Below the pieces are notes generated by a model. That model saw only the letters and a program-made list of their open reading frames with translations, had not been told where the DNA came from and did not search any database. A stretch of 10,102 nt of DNA from Acidobacteriota bacterium (GTDB lineage Bacteria > Acidobacteriota > UBA6911 > RPQK01 > JAPXNP01). A program made the translations under genes and the position numbers. Position 1 is the stretch's first letter; the number at the start of each line of letters is the position of its first letter. The DNA lies in assembly GCA_030614585.1 (NCBI GenBank), contig JAUWTT010000094.1, forward strand, positions 1 to 10,102. The letters are read 5' to 3'. Below are positions 6,721-10,102 of this stretch, piece by piece.

Positions 6721-6766
6721 TTCAGGAGACCTTAGACTGACGAAGCCCCTAAAGGATACTCCTGAA
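6721..6766. repeat. Long imperfect hairpin upstream of rpoD
   Basis: TTCAGGAG (6721-6728) and CTCCTGAA (6759-6766) are exact reverse complements. Inside them CCTTAG (6730-6735) pairs with CTAAAGG (6749-6755) with one bulged A, leaving a 13-base loop. The combined stem of about 14 pairs is the strongest hairpin in the region. Orientation is unknown because the fold is possible on either strand. Confidence 0.55.
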
Positions 6767-6809
6767 TATGCCTACAAGTCAAGAAAAGTCGGACTCATGG
6801 TTGGTTTGG

Positions 6810-6866
6810 GCACACAACAGGGAGGGTAGCGGAGCGAGCCAAGTTGTGCGCCGACACAGGATCGGC
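6810..6866. repeat. Pair of adjacent hairpins upstream of rpoD
   Basis: GCACACAAC (6810-6818) pairs with GTTGTGCGC (6843-6851) at eight of nine positions. Directly after it GCCGA (6850-6854) pairs with TCGGC (6862-6866) around a 7-base loop. A third small stem, GTGTG (6883-6887) with CACAC (6898-6902), follows. These fit a structured RNA but may be partly chance. Confidence 0.4.
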
Positions 6867-7054
6867 CGCACAGTCACTAAAGGTGTGCAGCCCTACCCAC
6901 ACAAATAGGATGGTACAATATCAATGGGTGGCTTTCCGTGCATCTTGCCTTGAACACTGGGCAGGAGGGACGGATTCTCTTCCATTTTAGTCCGCAGGAA
7001 TTTTTTCTTTCTGGTCGATTGTGCCTTACATACGCAATGAAAAAGCCTGGTGTC

Positions 7055-7063
7055 TGCTATGCT
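7055..7063 (+). promoter_or_regulatory. Candidate extended -10 promoter element of rpoD
   Basis: TGCTATGCT is a TGn-extended -10 box (TATGCT, four of six consensus bases) 38 bases before the rpoD start, with no good -35 box at 17 bases. A second candidate, TGGTACAAT at 6911-6919 (TACAAT, five of six), would give a leader of about 175 bases. Which is used cannot be told from sequence. Confidence 0.3.
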
Positions 7064-7100
7064 AGTTTACTAACACGATCCCTTAAGGAGGATACGAACG

Positions 7101-8765
7101 GTGTCGGCCAACGGTAATAACGACGAAATCACAGCGTGGCCCCGTAGCGAGGTGGATGACGGGCTCTCCGTGGAAGAAAGCAATTCACCGGCAAAACTGG
7201 GTGAATCCCATTTTCGTTCTGACGATGATGAGGATGGAGATTCGAACCTTTCTTCCGAAGTGGCTCATAAGGGGATCCTGTCCGAGTTCAGGGCGGTAAA
7301 CCCAACGCCAGAACCGAGTCACAAGAGCACTCCCGCCCTTGGGAACCTCGACCCGAGCGCTGACCCAATTCGACTGTACTTGCGAGAAATGGGCACGGTT
7401 CCCCTCTTGACGCGCCAAGCCGAAGTTGAACTTGCGAAACGAATCGAGACGTCTCGGAATGCTGTACTGCGGGCCTTATCCCTGTCGAATGCGGTGGTGG
7501 TTGCAATCCTTCGATTTGGTGAGCAACTGAGGGAGGGCGAACTGCGAGTCCATGAACTGATCAAATTCAGCAAGGAGGACCGGACTGAAGAGATCCTTGA
7601 GTCGAGACGCTGCGAGATCCTGGAACAAATCAGCGAAATTGAACTGCGGGAGGAAGAAGCTACCAACCTTCGGAGAGAGCTGCGTAAAGCGAGGGGTGCT
7701 GCGAAACGCCGTGGACTAGCTTGGCGATCCGCCCGTTGTCGCATTCTGATCGCTCGCCGGATTCGGGCGATGGAGTTGAGCGAACCGATACAAGAGCAGT
7801 TGGTGGATGACATTGAGCAGATCGTACGTCGGACCCTCCGCCTTGAGAGAGAAGCAAGAGGGTGTAAAGAGGCTGATCCATCAACCTGGACACTCGAAGA
7901 CTCTAAGAAGAACAAGCTGCGCCTCAGGGAAATAGAAAAAGAACTGCGTGAAATTGAAGAAGAGCTCCAAGTCAGTCCAGTCGAACTGAAACGCACTTTG
8001 AGCAGGATTAAGCGCAGCGAGTTGGAGGCAGATGTTGCCAAGAGAGAGCTTGTCGAAGCCAATCTGCGTCTGGTGGTTTCGATCGCGAAGAAGTACTACA
8101 ACCGCGGTGTCGAATTCCAGGACTTGATCCAGGAAGGCAACATCGGTCTGATGAAAGCGGTGGATAAGTTCGAGTATCAGAGAGGTTACAAGTTTTCGAC
8201 CTACGCTCACTGGTGGATTAGACAAGCCATCACTCGAGCTATCGCCGATCAGGCCCGCACGATCCGTGTACCCGTGCACATGGTGGAAACGATCAACAAG
8301 TTGTACAAGACCTCCCGGGCGCTGGTCAAAAAGTTTGGCAGGGAACCCACTCAGGAAGAGATAGCCGTGGAAATGGATATCTCGGTGAAGCAGGTCCGAA
8401 CCGTCCTCAAGATTGCTCAACAGCCAGTTTCTCTGCAGACACCAATTGGGAGCGAAGAGGACAGCCAGTTGGGAGACTTCATTGAAGACCCTGGGGAAAG
8501 ATCGCCGGCGGAGGTAGCCATCGGACTGAATCTGATGGATCAAACTGCTGCGGTGCTCCGGAGTTTGACTCCACGCGAGGAGGAAGTCGTCCGGATGCGT
8601 TTCGGCATTGGAAATGGGAGCGAGTGTACTCTGGAAGAAGTCGGCAAACGCTTCTCAGTCACCCGCGAGCGAATCCGCCAAATCGAGTGTAAGGCTTTGC
8701 GAAAGCTCAGACATCCGTCTCGAAGCGAGAAGCTGAAACCGTTCCGTCCGAATTCAGAAGGTTAG
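7101..8765 (+). CDS. rpoD: RNA polymerase primary sigma factor (sigma-70)
   Basis: A 554-residue group 1 sigma factor that directs RNA polymerase to housekeeping promoters. Region 1.2 is at 87-118 (DPIRLYLREMGTVPLLTRQ). Regions 2.1-2.4 span about 306-390: NLRLVVSIAKKYYNRG, FQDLIQEGNIGLMKAVDKF, then YKFSTYAHWWIRQAITRAI, the segment that melts and reads the -10 box. Region 3 follows (RVPVHMVETINK, 391-470). Region 4 (480-548) holds TPREEEVVRMRFGI and the helix-turn-helix LEEVGKRFSVTRERIRQIE that reads the -35 box. Residues 119-305 are a non-conserved insert of ~185 residues rich in Glu and Arg, probably largely helical. Residues 1-86 are acidic and polar (DDDEDGD at 41-47) with no recognisable region 1.1. 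The start is GTG at 7101, with AAGGAGG nine bases upstream. It is convergent with the TPR gene, 21 bases between stops. Identity is very secure. Confidence 0.97.
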   Translation: MSANGNNDEITAWPRSEVDDGLSVEESNSPAKLGESHFRSDDDEDGDSNLSSEVAHKGILSEFRAVNPTPEPSHKSTPALGNLDPSADPIRLYLREMGTVPLLTRQAEVELAKRIETSRNAVLRALSLSNAVVVAILRFGEQLREGELRVHELIKFSKEDRTEEILESRRCEILEQISEIELREEEATNLRRELRKARGAAKRRGLAWRSARCRILIARRIRAMELSEPIQEQLVDDIEQIVRRTLRLEREARGCKEADPSTWTLEDSKKNKLRLREIEKELREIEEELQVSPVELKRTLSRIKRSELEADVAKRELVEANLRLVVSIAKKYYNRGVEFQDLIQEGNIGLMKAVDKFEYQRGYKFSTYAHWWIRQAITRAIADQARTIRVPVHMVETINKLYKTSRALVKKFGREPTQEEIAVEMDISVKQVRTVLKIAQQPVSLQTPIGSEEDSQLGDFIEDPGERSPAEVAIGLNLMDQTAAVLRSLTPREEEVVRMRFGIGNGSECTLEEVGKRFSVTRERIRQIECKALRKLRHPSRSEKLKPFRPNSEG

Positions 8766-8776
8766 CCCGCCCTTCT
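8756..8776. terminator. Weak hairpin between the convergent rpoD and TPR genes
   Basis: AGAAGG (8756-8761) and CCTTCT (8771-8776) are reverse complements around a 9-base loop that includes the rpoD stop codon. No T-run follows on either strand. It may serve as a two-way transcription end for the converging genes, but the six-pair stem is weak. Confidence 0.25.
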
Positions 8777-8786
8777 CACCAAGTGG

Positions 8787-10102
8787 CTACTTCAGCTTCT
8801 CGAGAAGCGCCTTGAATCGAGGCTGGTCGCGGAGAGGGTCAAGGTCAGGATCGTTTTCAATCCACTCAAGGTGAGAGAACCCAAGCTCTACAGCTCTCTC
8901 CAAGAAAGCTATTGCATCATCGAGTTCCCCGGCCGTGACGAAAACGCAGGCTATGTTGTACAGGACAGCCGGGTCGTCAGGCTCCATTTCCAGAGCACGG
9001 TTTGCGCACTCAAGCGATTCCTCCTTGCGACCCAATTCTGCCAGAGCACCCGCACGGAAATAGGTTGCCCGCACATCATTTGGATCTCGCTGCAAGTGGT
9101 TTTCCACCAACTCTAGAAGGCGCTGACTGGAAGCTCTCACGTTTTCTGATTGCCCCAACCCTCGATAGACAACAGCGAGCAGTGCAGGAGCCTGGTAGTC
9201 TTCCGGGCGGACCTCAGCAGCTTTAAGGAAAAGGTCCGCTGCCCTTTCGAGGTCACCTTCTGCAAACACGCTTCGGCCGTAGAAATAGTAGGCCTCAAAC
9301 AGTCTGGGATTCAGCTCGATCGCCTTCTTGAAATCATTCTCCGCCTCATCAAAACGGCCTTTCAACGACACAGCCAGACCGTGAGCAACATGCGCTTCGG
9401 CAAGATCGGGAGCGAGTTCTAACGCCTTGCGACTGGCCTGCTCCGCCTCCTGAAGATTATCCTCTGAGCTATCCCAGTACATGTAATACCAGGAGTAACT
9501 GTCCGCCAGACCAGCATAGGCGAGAGCATAATCTGGATCCATTTCGATCGCTCGTCGAAACATTCTCTGGGCTTGCCGAATGCTGCTTCTTCGCGCCGCA
9601 TAGAAAAGGCTCCGGCCCCTTAAGTAGATATCATAAGCCTCGAAGCTGCCTGGCGGTCCCCTTCGGGAGAAACGTTGTCTCTCCGAGTCCAGCGTGAGGC
9701 GCAGGGCGCCGGCAATGTTCTGCGCAATCTCATCCTGGATGGCAAAAATGTCGGTCACCTTACGGTCGTATGTGTTAGCCCAGACGTTTCGGTCAGAGCG
9801 GGTATCCACCAACTGTGCGGTAATTCGTACATCTTCACCGGCACGGCGAACACTGCCCTGCAGAATGGTAGCGACCCCAAGTTCCCTTCCGATCTCCGTA
9901 GGGCTCTTCTCCGTCCCTCTATAGCGCAGGGCAGAGGTCTTGGAAATCACCTTCAGCGACTTAATCCCTGATAGTTTCGTAATGATGTCCTCGGTCAAAC
10001 CATCGCTGAAATAGTCGTCTTGAGGGTCGCCTCCCAGATTCTCGAAGGGGAGCACCGCGATAGACCTTTCAATCTCATGGATTGACTCCGTGCGGCCGCT
10101 GA
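8787..10102 (-). CDS. TolB-like domain plus TPR-repeat protein, N-terminus beyond the right edge
   Basis: The visible 437 residues are the C-terminal part of a larger protein. Translation stays open through the window edge (codons for SGRTESIHEIERSIAVLPF upstream of the GTG at 10053-10055), so that GTG is an internal valine, not a start. Visible residues 13 to ~130 are the TolB N-terminal-like domain found in adenylate-cyclase and kinase-linked proteins: IAVLPFENLGGD, YFSDGLTEDIITKLS, ISKTSALRYRG, ATILQGSVRR, WANTYDR and IFAIQDEIAQNIAGAL. After it come about seven or eight tetratricopeptide repeats (for example FRRAIEMDPDYALAYAGLAD, FKKAIELNPRLFEAYYFYGR, RALEMEPDDPAVLYNIACVF), ending in the family-typical LDPLRDQPRFKALLEKLK. 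In related proteins the missing N-terminus is a Ser/Thr kinase, a CadC-like winged helix or an adenylate cyclase domain; which one cannot be seen. TPRs would mediate protein contacts. Confidence 0.9.
   Translation of the reverse strand, partial: SGRTESIHEIERSIAVLPFENLGGDPQDDYFSDGLTEDIITKLSGIKSLKVISKTSALRYRGTEKSPTEIGRELGVATILQGSVRRAGEDVRITAQLVDTRSDRNVWANTYDRKVTDIFAIQDEIAQNIAGALRLTLDSERQRFSRRGPPGSFEAYDIYLRGRSLFYAARRSSIRQAQRMFRRAIEMDPDYALAYAGLADSYSWYYMYWDSSEDNLQEAEQASRKALELAPDLAEAHVAHGLAVSLKGRFDEAENDFKKAIELNPRLFEAYYFYGRSVFAEGDLERAADLFLKAAEVRPEDYQAPALLAVVYRGLGQSENVRASSQRLLELVENHLQRDPNDVRATYFRAGALAELGRKEESLECANRALEMEPDDPAVLYNIACVFVTAGELDDAIAFLERAVELGFSHLEWIENDPDLDPLRDQPRFKALLEKLK

Larger units (their letters stand above)
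6540..7100. promoter_or_regulatory. Long divergent control region between the RRM gene and rpoD
   Basis: 561 bases with no credible gene. It carries both promoters. For the RRM gene the best pair on the minus strand is TTGTGA (6658-6663) and AATAAT (6636-6641), spaced by 16 bases. For rpoD there are two extended -10 candidates, at 6911-6919 and 7055-7063. In between, at about 6690-6902, lies a run of inverted repeats that could form a structured leader or small RNA. The region matches no tRNA, RNase P, tmRNA or SRP RNA motif that I can recognise. Confidence 0.5.

Noticed and set aside
7239..7248. GGTTCGAATC on the minus strand, like a tRNA T-arm
   Set aside because: It lies inside the rpoD coding region and no acceptor, D or anticodon stem can be built around it.
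7319..8062. 247-codon open frame on the minus strand opposite rpoD
   Set aside because: It is Ser/Arg-rich low-complexity sequence, the expected antisense image of the Glu/Arg-rich insert of the sigma factor, with no family resemblance.
7881..8543. 220-codon minus-strand frame opposite rpoD regions 2-3
   Set aside because: The sigma factor on the other strand is highly conserved here, and the antisense translation resembles no family.

Overview
The window looks like chromosomal DNA from an environmental, non-model bacterium of moderate GC content. No phage, transposon, CRISPR, rRNA or tRNA is visible. A Tat-exported Gfo/Idh/MocA oxidoreductase, a secreted DUF1080 (3-keto-disaccharide hydrolase type) protein, a TolB-like/TPR protein and a glycine-tailed RRM protein are a combination common in Acidobacteriota, Planctomycetota, Verrucomicrobiota and related soil or aquatic lineages. 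An acidobacterium-like origin is my best guess, but the phylum is not proven by anything I can read directly.

Layout. 1-63 (-): possible first codons of a gene leaving the window on the left. 191-874 (-): secreted DUF1080 protein. 875-1248: divergent intergenic region with a heptanucleotide tandem repeat. 1249-2688 (+): Tat-signal Gfo/Idh/MocA oxidoreductase. 2719-4110 (-): CinA-like protein with an N-terminal signal peptide and an eroded C-terminal domain. 4111-4391: divergent intergenic region with a perfect 9-bp inverted repeat. 4392-5873 (+): GT39/ArnT-like membrane glycosyltransferase. 5874-6197: intergenic, with a decayed repeat and a GC-rich hairpin. 6198-6539 (-): RRM RNA-binding protein with a poly-glycine tail encoded by GCC/GGC runs. 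6540-7100: 561-bp divergent intergenic region with several hairpins. 7101-8765 (+): primary sigma factor RpoD. 8787-10102 (-): TolB-like plus TPR protein, cut by the right edge.

From the DUF1080 gene onward the genes alternate strictly in strand, so each is probably its own transcription unit. The only pair with an obvious shared job is the divergent DUF1080 and Gfo/Idh/MocA pair. Both are predicted to be exported, and the two families together fit oxidation of a sugar to a 3-keto intermediate followed by cleavage of its glycosidic bond. RpoD and the RRM protein are housekeeping and RNA-biology genes sharing one long control region. The points most worth a second look are the exported, partly degenerate CinA relative, the structured RNA-like segment upstream of rpoD, and the repeat elements.
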